Shown piece after piece: positions 44,621-55,870 of a DNA stretch of 64,000 nt (the stretch's first letter is position 1; each line of letters opens with the position of its first letter). The notes beneath the pieces are model-generated. The model saw only the letters and a program-made list of their open reading frames with translations, was not told where the DNA came from and did not search any database. A program made the position numbers and the translations under genes. This stretch comes from Lepas anatifera (Eukaryota; Arthropoda; Thecostraca; Lepadidae): the NCBI GenBank assembly GCA_034440635.1, contig JAOTON010000896.1, positions 1,867,001 to 1,931,000 of the forward strand. Reading direction: 5' to 3'.

Positions 44621-45646
44621 CAGCCAGGTCTCGTAAGGAAACTGTGGTTGCATTTCATGTGTGTGCCGGAGGCCCGCTCATAGTTATTAACTATCATGAT
44701 TTCAGTACTCGGGGACAACGTGATGGTACCCTGCGTGAAAAGTGTGGGGGACATACTCCGCCCTCTCCCACTTCAAAAGTGGGAGGGGGACGCGTCTCTC
44801 CGTCCGCCCCTCCCCCCAACGGTAGGACCCATAATCATATAGACGAAAAAGTTTCAAGGCAGTGGTTAAGTGAAAGCTATTGCATTTTTCACACATTCAA
44901 GGAAGGAATTATTTGCACTTAAACTTCTCAAATAAATTATTCCTTTAAAGTATGATGCAGCTTGTTCCTTCCTTTTTTGTTCTGGTATTTTAGGAGGGCA
45001 AAACCATAGAGTGAAAGAGAGGGACGGAGGAAGAACGTAGAAAATGAGCCAATATTGCGGAAACACCACACTGGACCTAGCTATTGTCATGTTGTACCAT
45101 GTCTCGAAAGTTTTTGGTGTTTTATTTACATCATAAAAAAATATTTATGTTGTAATAATGTCTTGGGCCTATATTGATGCACTAACTGCTGAGGTCATAA
45201 GACGTCTCAGAAAGAGAATATGCTAGGCTAGAGCATTGAAAAGTATTTTGCTTTCTTGCACTGGTGCTGTATGCTCCTAACACGTTTTCGTTGGGGACCA
45301 GATTAAAAAGCGCATGGTACGTTATAATCGCCGTCCATTTAAAGACCAAGTCTACAGCAAAGACCTGAAACCTGTGTTTAATTTCTAGTTGCCGGATACA
45401 AATATAGTTAAATATTCGAAGTTGGTTGAAATGTGCATGTGACCTTTACCTCCCGAGGACGTAATGCTCCGGCTCGTGTAAAAATCATTACATCATACGG
45501 TTTATACGGTATTCATAGACATTGCCCGAATTTCGATCTATCTCCTTTTTTTAAAGAAAAGTTAACTCCTGCGACGCCGAACTGAGCGGAACCCTCCTCC
45601 CCCGGGTTTGAAAAAATCCACTTCTGTATTCATATGCCGAGTTCAT
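44621..45646. other. No gene recognised
   Basis: Contains a short inverted repeat CCCTCTCCCACTTCAAAAGTGGGAG (44762-44787). The remainder is AT-rich with overlapping small frames and no motif. Confidence 0.4.
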
Positions 45647-46100
45647 TTAAAGGGAAAGTGGCACCTTGGTCGAATCCTGGAATTTAGTGTTATGAGGCGT
45701 ACTTTTAGCCGAAAATAATAAAACCACTCTTGATTTCTCTGAAAAATGTGCAATAAGCTCGATATTTTGATTTTTAAAATACTTCTCCAGGAAAAAAATA
45801 ACTGCCTGTGGAAGATGTCATGATCTAGCAACCACTGCCATACTTGAAACGCTTCAAGGGCTTCGATTGGCTGATGTTCATCATGACGTCAGCATATGTC
45901 GTCACACCAACAGTCATGACAACTGTGTCCCTGCTACTAAGAATACATGAGGGGTACATTACAGGTAGGTTCTAGCTTTTTTCTACGGAAATCTGGAGTT
46001 CCAAGACAAATGATATGTTGAGTGCCGGGTTTGCCGACTTACTTTACAACTTGGCTATCTCAGTTAAAATCACCTTATAAAGGTGCCACATTCACTTTAA
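45647..46100. mobile_element. T2/Kolobok-like MITE, copy 2 (opposite orientation)
   Basis: Left end TTAAAGGGAAAGTGGCACC, right end GGTGCCACATTCACTTTAA, with TTAA on both sides (45647-45650, 46097-46100). The termini pair over AGTGAATGTGGCACC. It aligns in reverse with 27781-28225, including the TGACGTCA core (45880-45890) and the GGTAGGTTCTAGCTTTTT block. Non-coding. Confidence 0.85.
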
Positions 46101-47060
46101 TGAACACGTGCTTTCCAGTGTTATGCACACCACACACGGCACAAACACCTCATCCGTCTTATATCCACCAACATACACAGAAAGTTTCCTACAACTGTCC
46201 TCTCTCAGTCCAACATCAGCCACCTGATTGTAAAGCACCACCATTCTCATCACCATACGGGTAGGTTTAGTAATCGTCGCGAACCATCTCCACCGAGGTT
46301 TTCACTCGGCGCCAGCGATGCTCAGTGTGAACTCGCTCACCTCTGTGCCCGCAGGCACTTGACCGATGATGGATGGTGGTCATTGATTGGTGAAGGCGTG
46401 TTCACTTGTCTTGCAAGAAATTCAGTGAAATTTTCTCAGAAAAAATGAAGTATATTGAAGTATGCATCATGATATGTATTTCAAGTGTAATCTTTCAGAA
46501 CTCCAAGTCGTGTTACATTCTCCGTCGGCTTGAATATCTGCTCTACTATTCCAGACTACCATTTGCTTAGGCATGATCTTGGTGGAGTCCACAGGGTTAG
46601 CTGGCGTTCCAATTTGCTGAAGTCAGAAGCCAGGAAATGGGTTTCTGCTGAGTGGAGAGGAATGGGGTCCAAGACGAGAGTAACCAAGGAAGGAAAGAGG
46701 GAAGGAGAGGGTGTTTATGCCATAAAACTGGTAGCCGTCCTGAAGAGCGCTAATGAAGTACCATTGGACGATATATCCAATAGACGGCAACACGTGCTGT
46801 ATTGCTTCATGTTGAATGACAGAAAAGCCAGGAAACTTCAATCGGACCCCAAACGTGGGTGATGCTTTAGCGCGCATCGCCAATCTGTCGTCTTATTTTT
46901 TTGCTCTTGTTTATTTGTTTATATTTTCTTAGCAGGCAGTCTGATCATACTTCTTTTGTTCATCTCTAAATATTCGTGTGATAATTTCAGCAAATGATGT
47001 TTAAAGCAAGTTAACATAATGAAGAAACAGCAATATGATGTATGTACATACATACATTAC
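46101..47060. other. No gene; one unassigned ORF
   Basis: The plus frame 46530-46862 (110 codons) is hydrophilic in the middle and has no motif; the opposite strand is open too. TACATACATACAT precedes the next repeat. Confidence 0.35.
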
Positions 47061-47953
47061 AGGGTGCGCGCTACAACACTTTTTTCGAAATCGAAACTTT
47101 TTCACGCGGTGTTAGACGGTAGACACAAATAAAAGGACCATCCTGCAAAAGATCGTCATTTTCTCGAATTTAAGCAACCGATTTTCACTTTTTAACCCTC
47201 CCCTAGTGGGGCGGAAGGGTGCTAACCTTCTACAGATTTTTGGTCATCACGGAGAAACGGCGGCGCCAAGCGCCACCGTACTTGGCACAGCTTATCATTA
47301 ATCAATTCCGCAACTTTTTCTAAAAAATTTAAGTTCGGGGCATCTCGGGTCAGGTCACCAGGCCACGTCAAGTGAACTCACTACTAAAAATTGTTTGGGA
47401 TTGCATAACTCGGAGTAAGGTTAATTTATCAATGTGAAACCTTTTTCATATAATGGACTCACCGGGGGCTACAAACCATGTTTCGGTATTTTGTATATTG
47501 TTGACCTAAGGTCAGGTACGAGTCATGACCTCTCCATTGGAAATGCATGTGGAAAGCGAAAATTTGCCGAAAAATGTTTATTTTTCTGTATGTAAAGCTT
47601 ATAGGGACTTCTTACTCCCTGATCGTAGTATCACATGCCACTCTTAATATTCATTTTTCAGGTTTTGACCTGTGACCTCTGAGAGGTCAGTTGGGTCTAC
47701 CTAAGCATCTTTTGAGACTTATGTCAATAACTGCGCAGTAAATTGCGAATATAGCTCTCATTTTGATACCACTATGTTTTATTTGTCATTACGAGTCGAG
47801 TGATTTGCATATTGACTATGTTTAGCTAGATGATGACCTTGACCTGACCCTAGGTCATGCCATTTTATACTTTGATCTAGTATGGTCATATTGTACATCA
47901 TTCGAATGGCCATAAAGAGAGGAATCGGATGATGTTTAAATTTTGGCTCTAAC

Positions 47954-48883
47954 ATAACACGCGCACTGGAGGGGCCTCGGAGGCCCCCCCCACCTGTTTT
48001 TCCGAGGTGGCCGGAGAACCGCTTGTAGCCAAAACACGACACGTGGCCACATTTAACAGCATTTAATAGCGCGTCGATTGGTGAAGCCTTTTTGAAAATC
48101 GGCTGACAATTTTTTTACTTATAGGCTTTCAAAGTCAGCCATGCATTTTGAGATCGCCGTAAACGCACGGTCGGACCAGTTAGCTTGCATTGAAGACCGA
48201 GTGGTGACGTCATAACGTCATATAAGCGGAACTATATATCAAGGTCACTTCACATGAAAGTCAAGGTCAAGGTCAAAGGTCACAGGTCAAGGTCATATCT
48301 GCACTTTCAAGGTCATTGACCATAGTGCGTCCGGCCAAATAACGTTGCCCGGTCTGACATATATTATGCTATGACGTCATCGGTAGGATACCCCAATACA
48401 AAGTTCAAGGTCAAAGGTCAAAGTCAAAGGTCATTGGGAAAGGTCAATCCTCATTTCCCGCCAAACAGTGGCTACAGTGTTATTTAAAGTGTAAATATTA
48501 AGTAGTATACCATATGGTGACCTTAAAGGTCAATGACCTTGAATGACCTTGACCCAAAAGTTGTGGGGAAGCCTCTTTGAGACCTCTTCTCTATGAACCT
48601 TGTCTGCCTTTAGCTTTGTCCCGCCAGTTTCCCGCATAATCACAGCATTTACCAATCGATCCCCAGCCTAGCCAATATTTGACCTTTACGACCTCGTTTG
48701 ACCTTGAAGATATTGACCTAGGTCAATGAATATCGGTCATAATGTAGATCACCATAGCCCCCACCCACCTACCAAGTGGCGTTTTTCTAACCCTCTTAGT
48801 TTCCGAGATCTTAGGAGGGGCCTACCAGGCCCCCCCCCTCCATTGCGCGTTAGTGCCAGACCCCCCTCCAGTGCGGGTGTTAA
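47954..48883. mobile_element. TTAA element, CTGGAGGGG family, copy 2, 930 bp
   Basis: Ends ACACGCGCACTGGAGGGG and, inverted, CCCCTCCAGTGCGGGTGTTAA. The right TTAA is 48880-48883; the left is mutated to ATAA (47954-47957). Two paralogous copies of the host repeat have an empty TTAA at this position (CTAACTTAACTCACTC near 54716; GAGTGAGTTAAGTAG near 56865). About 20 AGGTCA/TGACCT words by eye, with a direct-repeat cluster at 48259-48293. Highly similar to 42080-43000. Confidence 0.9.
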
Positions 48884-49048
48884 CTCAGCCAAACGCCAGA
48901 GTAAAGTGTTCTAAATTATGCTATTTTGACCTATAATGACCTCAATATTATTCTGAGCTAAAACGTTATGGGAAGAGTTTCTTAATCGCTTCAATGGTCT
49001 ATCAAACCATTCTTGCGCTTTTTCGCTACCCCGTTTAGAAGCCGAATT

Positions 49049-49398
49049 GCCGCCCCAGTAGCTCAGTTGGTAGAGCGTTGGGCTCCGGCTCGCTGCTCAG
49101 AAACATGTAGTGGCAGGCATGTCCAGGCCTGGGATCGGTTCCCCTGAGACGCTCCGGCGCTCAATAGTTTATCCGACGAAGGTCGGCCGACAACTGACTG
49201 GTGAGAGGGTGAGCTGAGCGGGGCGGCCGTCCCTGTGCTTTGTGGGGCGTTAAACTTTGGCTTCTAAATTAACCCTTCATTGTGGGAGCTGCTCGTTTGG
49301 GTGGTGGGGTTGGGGTCTCCGTGACAAGTCCATTGATGACTTTAGGGAGAATCCGACTCCAACAGCCGTACTAGGAACAACTTGGACAAAGTTAAAAA
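49049..49398 (+). mobile_element. tRNA-derived SINE, copy 1
   Basis: The head resembles a tRNA gene: A-box-like TAGCTCAGTTGG (49059-49070) and B-box-like GGATCGGTTCC (49132-49142, 9 of 11 to the consensus). A non-tRNA body of ~250 bp follows, ending near GACAAAGTTAAAAA. Two paralogous copies of the host repeat lack it (about 54970 and 56695), and a second copy is reversed at 57970-58328. A short duplication of about 5 bp (GAATT/GATTC) flanks it. The A-B spacing and extra bases argue against a functional tRNA. Confidence 0.8.
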
Positions 49399-49609
49399 GA
49401 TTCGAGAGGGGGGTGGCAGCACTAGCCCAGGTTGTCAAAATTAGGTCGTCCGATGTCGCTTTGCTCTTCAGTCTTACTGACAGAGCGCACTCTGGTTTCT
49501 TTATTTATATTGTAGTAATTTAATATTACAACTGATTCATAGTTTACGTTTTGGAAAACAGGAATGCTATCTTTAAGTGTTGAACAATTTCCAAGCTAAC
49601 AAGTCAAAC

Positions 49610-49612
<3 letters not shown>

Positions 49613-49667
<55 letters not shown>

Positions 49668-49668
49668 C
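49613..49668. repeat. (AT)n microsatellite
   Basis: Pure TA run; it is the insertion site of the following element. Confidence 0.95.
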
Positions 49669-50247
49669 ATATGTTACAGGGAGAGTGCGAAATCCGGGAG
49701 TTCGCGAACTCCTAGGGATTTCGCGAAATCACTGACCAGCCAGGGAGTTCGCGAAATCCTGGGTGACCAGGGAGTTCGCGAAATCCTGGACTTAGAAGTC
49801 AGGGAGTTCGCGAAATCCCGGATAAACACTCAGGGAGTTCGCGAATTCCTGACATTTAGTCAGCTCAAGGATGACTAGCTGGGATTGCGGTCTATTGTTC
49901 TTATGATTTATTTCAAACAGTAACCGGACATTTTCCGTAAAAATCACGTATAAGGGAGGTTTTAAGCTAAATATTAGGAAGGTTTTAAGCTAAATATAAG
50001 GAAGGTCATAATTGTATTGTTGAGGTCGTAGCGATACATCTATCGAGTTTCGCTTATCAATATTGTACTGCAATGTAAAAGTTCAGTTGCTGCTGATTGC
50101 AAATGTGGATCACGGGAGAGAAAGACACTGGCCTGGCGGTTCCAAATGCCTGGTCCCTCCTGAAATTTTGTTCCCACACTCCCCACAGAATACACCTTCT
50201 CCTTCACTGTGATTTGGTACTTGGTTATTTATATTCATGATATATTT

Positions 50248-50503
50248 TATACGCGGATTTAGGGGGGAGGGGGCAGGTCCCCCGATCGACCCTCGGCGCC
50301 CTCTGAAATGGTCACGGCGCCACTCTGAAATGTCGCTTTCCATCCCCGTCCTAGGGATGTAAAAAAATCGGCGCCCACCGATAGGATCTTGCGCCCACCT
50401 GATAGGTTTTTCCGGTCAAAAAAGGCACTCCCTGGTCCGGATGGCGCCCGCCCTCTCTCCCCGGGAAGATGCCCCCCGATCGGCAATCTTGGATCCGCCT
50501 ATG
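50248..50503. mobile_element. hAT-type MITE, copy 3 (reversed)
   Basis: Right end CGGCAATCTTGGATCCGCC followed by TATG, left end TATACGCGGATTTAGG; body reversed relative to 2120-2398 and 35234-35472. The flanks ATATATTT and ATAGATCT agree at 6 of 8 positions, a decayed 8-bp TSD. Non-coding. Confidence 0.75.
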
Positions 50504-51063
50504 ATAGATCTGTATATTTAATATTATACATATGCAGTGCATGGAGTCAGCATAACTACCCAGGTATTTAATAAAAGTGGTCTACGCTATCACCACCTTT
50601 CATAATTATGTGACGCTACGGTTATTTTATGTCAAATCTACATCACAGAATAGTGTTACGGTATTTTATGTAGGTTGAATTATTATGGAATTTTATCTAC
50701 GGATACGATAAAGAAAATGGTACGAAATCCATGGCTTGATCACTAGAATAAGCCTGGGTGTAACACAGTTCAAGAAATGGCAGAAATATTTGCGCTACTG
50801 AAAAATGGTATAAATGCTCGGCAATGGCGCACGCACTTGCTTTTGAGCAAACCACGCCATCCGAAAAAGAATGTGCCCGACGCTCACATTTTTGAAAACT
50901 CATCACGTGTCTTTTGGCTGGTGGTGTCGATGAGGTGCCGGTCACCGGAGCAATTGCGAAGTCTCTTATGACTATGCCTTTTGATAGCTTAAAATCATCA
51001 CAGTCAAAAACGTTTGGTATGAGTCTCAAACTAGTTTCGCGGGATGCAATTTTTAAGACGTGC

Positions 51064-51890
51064 AATGCCAGGGGTCTGAGCCACCTTCACCTGACGAGGG
51101 GGTGGGCTACGCCCCCTCCCTAAAATCTAAAAACTACGCTAGTTAGCGAAAAGTAAATGGCATTAAGTAGCACAACCTAAGCTTTAAAGGAAGTGTTCTA
51201 TGCATTCTTTTGTCGGGTAAAATCTGAGGGCATTGGAAGCCAAACAATGTCACAATATGGATATGGTGATATAACTGAAATACAGTTCTTTAGTCCTACC
51301 ATCTGATGTAGAAGAGATACAATATATAAGGATTCACTATCTGAAGCTTTTCTGCAAGTGACGTCGAATGATTAATAATGTGACTATTCTAGGTCAAGCT
51401 AAGATTTGACCTGACCTTGGATCAGGTTAATATCGAATTGGGTCAGAATGCATATCATTAGAACTGCAGAAACCAGACAACCCCAATGATGCCAAAATAT
51501 ACAATTTAGCTTCATTCCCAACAAAATTATGATGTTCAAACCATTTTACCGATACTTTTCCAACGGTGCCATCATGACTCATAATTGACCTTAGTTCATC
51601 GACTTCGAAATCGTAAAAAACTGTGTACTCAGTCGGCCCTTTATTCAATACGAATTTTAGATTGATACATTAAGCTGTTCCTTGCTTATGTTGTTTTCTT
51701 CTTTTTTGGAGATGATGTCACTTGACCTGCACTGATGTCCTGACCTGAAATGACCTGAACCGAAAATGTTGACAGGAGTTGTAAAAGCTTCAGAAAAACT
51801 GTACTGGGTACAGCAGCGATGCGCGTAGCCGTTTTCAAGACTTTGCGAAAAACCCAAGGGTATGGTTACCCAACCCCCGCCCCGGCCATG
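51064..51890. mobile_element. Decayed CACGCG-family TTAA element inside the 3.5-kb element
   Basis: CTGAGCCACCTTCACC and GGGGGTGGGCTACGCCCCC at the left, and CGAAAAACCCAAGGGTATGG at the right, mark the ends without TTAA. AGGTCA words are at 51390-51430 and 51720-51765. Confidence 0.65.
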
Positions 51891-53190
51891 CACGTACTCG
51901 GTAAGAAGTCGGTCAGGTGCACCAACTGTGAGTACCGTTAGAGACAAAATTCTGAAGCGCTTCTTTCCAACTCACTTATCCAGCATCTGCGAGAGATCAT
52001 TATCATATCACAATCCTCATTACTACAAAGAGAAATGCTGTTATCTGATGGCCATTTCATTACTTTCTGGGTAAGGAAAATACAATAATGCTATATTATT
52101 TTTTGCATTAAGTTCATTAATGTATTCCAAAACTTTGGCCAATCTTTACAGGTACGGTTCGGCTATACTAAGATAAATTTTCAGAGCTGCAACAACGAAA
52201 TAATCATTCTGCAAATTAACTTAGACCATATCTCTGTTTTCAGTTTATCAGTATATCAGAGGTGTTATACAGTTTCAGCTACAGCTGAACATAAGCCGAC
52301 AACTATAGTTGTCGGACACGGAATAATACAATTGTTACGCATATTTGCAATGTGCTATCTCATTGCCTATTGTCATGACCGTGGCTGGAGCACCTAAGCT
52401 TGAAGTGCATTTGCTAGCCCGCCGGAATCGACAATAAAATTTCTGAAAGCCTTGGCAATGGTCAAACGATGACAGGCGTGCCGCTTCTTACACCGAGAGC
52501 CTTTTCGAGGCCGACACTTCCTCCTGTACCAAAGTATTGTTATTGGAAAATTTGTGGACGTCCGTAGTACATTCCAACATAGACATAGCTAAAATAGACC
52601 TTTGTGAAAGTATATCAGTTATTTGTCCGTTTCTTACGGCCAATACTTCCCATCAGGAGTCTGCTTTGTTAAGAAATCAAGATATTCATTACAGATGACA
52701 ATGAAAAAAGTAGTGGCATCTCTAGTTTGTTTTGAGCCCCTCCCCTCCACACCTACGTTTCATATTGCATAAGCCATGCACCTCGAGGAAGGCTAGTGAC
52801 TCGAATAGTTCGTCAGCGGGCACAAGGACCCGGTGTGAGGTAGAGCTGAGAGTGTAAAATTAATTTTCAAAAAATAAATATCAGGCCGAACACATAAAAT
52901 CAAGCAAAATACAACATAGAAAGAGAAAACATGGACGGGGAGTGTAAAACCAGATCACTGAAGGATCATTCTTCGGATTTAAACTATATGACATATTGGC
53001 ATGTTAGGGATTTCGCGAAATCCTGAAAAGCATTCAGGTAGTTCGCGAAATCACTGAAGTTTCAGTGAGTTCGCGAAATCCTAGGGATTTCGCGAAATCT
53101 CGGCCGTGTTTGAACTCCTAGGATTTCGCGAACTCTTCTGGTTGAAATCCTAGGGAGTTCAAATCCCGGTTTCGCTTTCCTGTAACATAT

Positions 53191-53827
53191 ATATGAGTTG
53201 GGAGTTTATTGGAATGCCTGATCCAACAGCAAATCACACTGTTTACGTGGCACCGCGCTCTCCACGTGCAACAAGACCTGTTCCAGCTGTCAGCACAGTT
53301 TTGTCAGTACCAATCAGCAAGCCGAGTTGCGGTTACATCACAGGACTGTATCCTCTCCCCGGGAACTAGTTCTTGAGGTTTTACGGGCTGACAGCCTGCT
53401 TTTTGTGCTGATAAAGTGCACGAAGTGGCACTCTAATATTTTTTAATGGTATAAATTGTTTAGTTCTCTTTGCTTAGCACAAACAAGAGGCGATTATGGC
53501 GCTGATGTTACTTTTCTGGAGGAGAGGCTAGAGGTCCTGCTGACAAAACTGTGCTGACAGCTGGAACAGGGCTACAGTCTCAGAGCCATCCGGACCGGCC
53601 CCTTTGACTCACGTCTGCGGCATTTATTTCTGAAGAACATTTCTGAAGACTAACGTCTGTGGCATTTATTTCTGAAGAACATAAATGGTGCAGACGTGAG
53701 ACTGAGGGGCCAGTCCAGATGACTCTGAGACTGCTGCACGTGGAGAGCTCAGTGCCACGCACACAGTGTGATGTGCTGTTGGATAACACATTAGGTATAA
53801 TAAACTTTCAACTTATGTATATAGATA
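53191..53827. repeat. Composite repeat: end of copy 1 and an inverted piece
   Basis: 53191-53640 resumes copy 1 (GAGTTTATTGGAATG, CACCGCGCTCTCCACGTGC, CTCAGAGCCATCCGGACCGG) and is split by a small TIR element. 53641-53827 is an inverted piece of the same end (CAGACGTGAGACTGAGGGGCC, GCACGTGGAGAGC). It runs directly into the next AGGGTGCGC start. Confidence 0.75.
53277..53570. mobile_element. Small MITE with perfect 31-bp TIRs
   Basis: 53277-53307 (CCTGTTCCAGCTGTCAGCAC...) is the exact reverse complement of 53540-53570. In paralogous host repeats the site is uninterrupted (CACGTGCAGCAGTCTCAG at about 55270 and its inverse near 56395). Flanks GCAACAAG and GCTACAGT suggest a duplicated, since mutated, ~8-bp GCAGCAGT. 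294 bp, no ORF. Confidence 0.85.
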
Positions 53828-55345
53828 AGGGTGCGCATTTCAACATTTTTTCGAAACCGAAACTTTTTCACGCGATTTTTGACAGTAAACCCAAATATAA
53901 GGATAATCCTGCAAAACAAGTCGTCATTTTTTTCGAATTTCACCAACGGATTTTCGCTTTTTAACCCTCACCCAGGAGGGCAGAAGGGTGCTCACTAAAC
54001 CCCCCTACATATTTTTCGTCGCCGCGGGGAAACCGCGGCGGCAAACGCCACCATACTTGGCACAGCTTATCATTAATCAATTCTGCAGCTTACATTAAAA
54101 TTTGAAGATTGGGTCATGCCGGGTCAGGTCACCAGGCCAGGTCAAATGACCTCACTCTAAGAAATGTTTGGGATTGCATAACTCAGAGTAGGGTTAATCT
54201 ATTAATGTGAAATCCATATCATATAATGGGCTCACCGGGAGCTACAAACCATGTTTCGGCATTTTGGATATTTCTGACCTAAGGTCAGGTACCAATCAAT
54301 TGGAAATGCATGGAGAAAGCGGAAATTTGCCGGGAAATGTTTATTTTTCTGTATATAAGCTTAAAAGGACTTCTTATTCTTGGGATCCTAGTATTACAGG
54401 TCACTCGCAAAGTTCATTTTCCAAGTTTTGACCTGTGACCTCTGAGAGGTCACTTGGGTCTACTTAAGCACGTCTTGAGACTTGTGTCAATAACTGCACA
54501 GTAAATTGCAATAGAACTCTTATTTGGATTCCACTAAATTTGATTTGTCCTTACAAGTCGAGTGATATAAATATTGACTATGTTTAGTTAGATGATAACC
54601 TTGACCTGGCCCTAGGTCATGTCATTTTTATACTCTAATCTAGTATGGTCATATTGTACATTATTCAAATTTTCATAAAGGGAGGAATCAAATGCCGTTT
54701 AAATTATGGCCCTAACTTAACTCACTCAAACGCTAGAAAAAAGGGTTCTAAATTATATTTGTTTACCTAGCCCCCGGTGAGCCCATTATATGATATGTGT
54801 TTCACATCGATAGATTAACCTTACTCCGAGTTACGCAATCCCAAACATTTGTGGAATGAGTATAATGACTTCAATACTAATCTGAGCTAAAAGTTATGGG
54901 TAGAGTTTCTTAATCGGTTCAATGGTCTACCTATTCTTGCGCTTTTTCTCTATCCCGCTCAGGAGCTGAGTTCGAGAGGGGGAAGTGGGTGGCAGCACTA
55001 GTCCAGCTTGTCAAAATTGATTCCAACGTCCTTTTGCTTTTCAGCTTTAGTGATGGAGCCGCTCTGTTTTATTTTATTGTAATAATGCAATATATCAACA
55101 GATTCGTAGTATGCGTTTTGACAGTTGGACAGAATAGGAATACCATCTTTATATGTTGAACAATTTCGAAGATAAAAAGTGAAACCCATCTATAAACATA
55201 AGTTGCAAAGTTATTGTAATGTTTTATCCAACAGCAACCACACTGTCCTCTTGGCATTGCGCTCTCCACGTGCAGCAGTCTCAGAGCCATCTGGACCGGC
55301 CTCTCAGTCTCACGTCTGCGGAATTTATTTCTGAATAAAATGATA
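53828..55345. repeat. Composite repeat AGGGTGCGC, copy 2 (plus)
   Basis: Starts AGGGTGCGCATTTCAAC with a piggyBac-like terminus TTAACCCTCACCCAGGAGGG at about 53962 and AGGTCA blocks at 54125-54145 and 54275-54290. It keeps the empty TTAA (near 54716) and the empty SINE site (GAGCTGAGTTCGAGAGGG, near 54965), and ends with CTCAGTCTCACGTCTGCGG near 55320. Confidence 0.8.
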
Positions 55346-55870
55346 TTTCTTGGTAACAAACTTCGGCCTTGAATGCTGGCCAGAAAAAAGAAAACAAAAA
55401 GAAGGTTCGGGGCTCGTTTCACCTGGCCAGATCCATCAAAGTAAGCTCAGGGTCAGGAGGTGGCTCGTTCCACCGCGCCAGCTCCACCAGAGTAAGCACA
55501 GGGTCAGGAGGTGACATCAATGCGCGAGCTGGGGGATTTCATCAGATGCTTGGATAATTTTCCTAAACCATGACGCAATCCCTGTCTACGTCATGATGCC
55601 ACCAAATCGACTAAAATGATCACATGATCTGATCTGAAAGTTTACGAGCCAGGGATTCTCTCCCAGCTCAGTGATGAGCAGTTGAGTGCCACCGTTGATA
55701 CGCCACTGAACTTCCCCGCCTTCCCAGTCATTCCCAGTCGAATGAACGAACAGTGAAGATTGCCACCCAGGTTACATCAACGGTTTACAACCAGCAGGTT
55801 CAAAGGGACAATATTGAGGCGGTGCTGAATGCGAGAAATTCATGCCCGAAGTTTGTTTCTAAGAAGGATT
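55346..55870. other. No gene recognised
   Basis: Short direct repeat AAGNTCAGGGTCAGGAGGTGGCTCGTTCCACC-like units at 55440-55515. No coding evidence. Confidence 0.4.

Larger units (their letters stand above)
47061..49612. repeat. Composite repeat AGGGTGCGC, copy 1 (plus), with nested insertions
   Basis: Starts AGGGTGCGCGCTACAAC. At 47192 a piggyBac-like terminus TTAACCCTCCCCTAGTGG opens the familiar hairpin (47257-47278) and AGGTCA skeleton. A TTAA element (47954-48883) and a tRNA-derived SINE (49049-49398) are inserted later in it. Related partial copies lie at 53828-55345 (plus), 55871-57751 (minus) and 57752-58450 (minus). The copy continues beyond the (AT)n run and the 3.5-kb insertion, resuming at about 53191. 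Confidence 0.8.
49677..53182. mobile_element. 3.5-kb element with TTCGCGAA-rich subterminal repeats
   Basis: Left end CAGGGAGAGTGCGAAATCCG; right end, inverted, CAGGAAAGCGAAACCGGG. The flanks also mirror each other (ATATGTTA/TAACATAT), so TA may be the target. Just inside both ends, palindromic GGGATTTCGCGAAATCC / GGGAGTTCGCGAACTCC units repeat 5-6 times (49697-49855; 53008-53140), spaced 20-45 bp. The host repeat is interrupted between ...AACCCATATATA (49612) and ATATATGAGTTGGGAG (53191). The interior contains a hAT-type MITE and a decayed TTAA element. Frames at 50697-51065 and 50777-50971 overlap on opposite strands and have no motif. Superfamily not established. Confidence 0.75.

Noticed and set aside
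46530..46862. 110-codon frame as a host gene
   Set aside because: No domain, no homologous copy in the window, and the opposite strand is also open for 86 codons.
49049..49145. Possible tRNA gene
   Set aside because: A- and B-box-like motifs exist, but the spacing, extra bases and repeated long tail fit a tRNA-derived SINE; the same unit recurs reversed at 57970-58328.
49697..49860. CRISPR-like array of GGGAGTTCGCGAAATCC with spacers
   Set aside because: Repeats are short palindromes with variable spacing, mirrored at the other end of a transposon in a eukaryotic context; they fit subterminal transposase sites.
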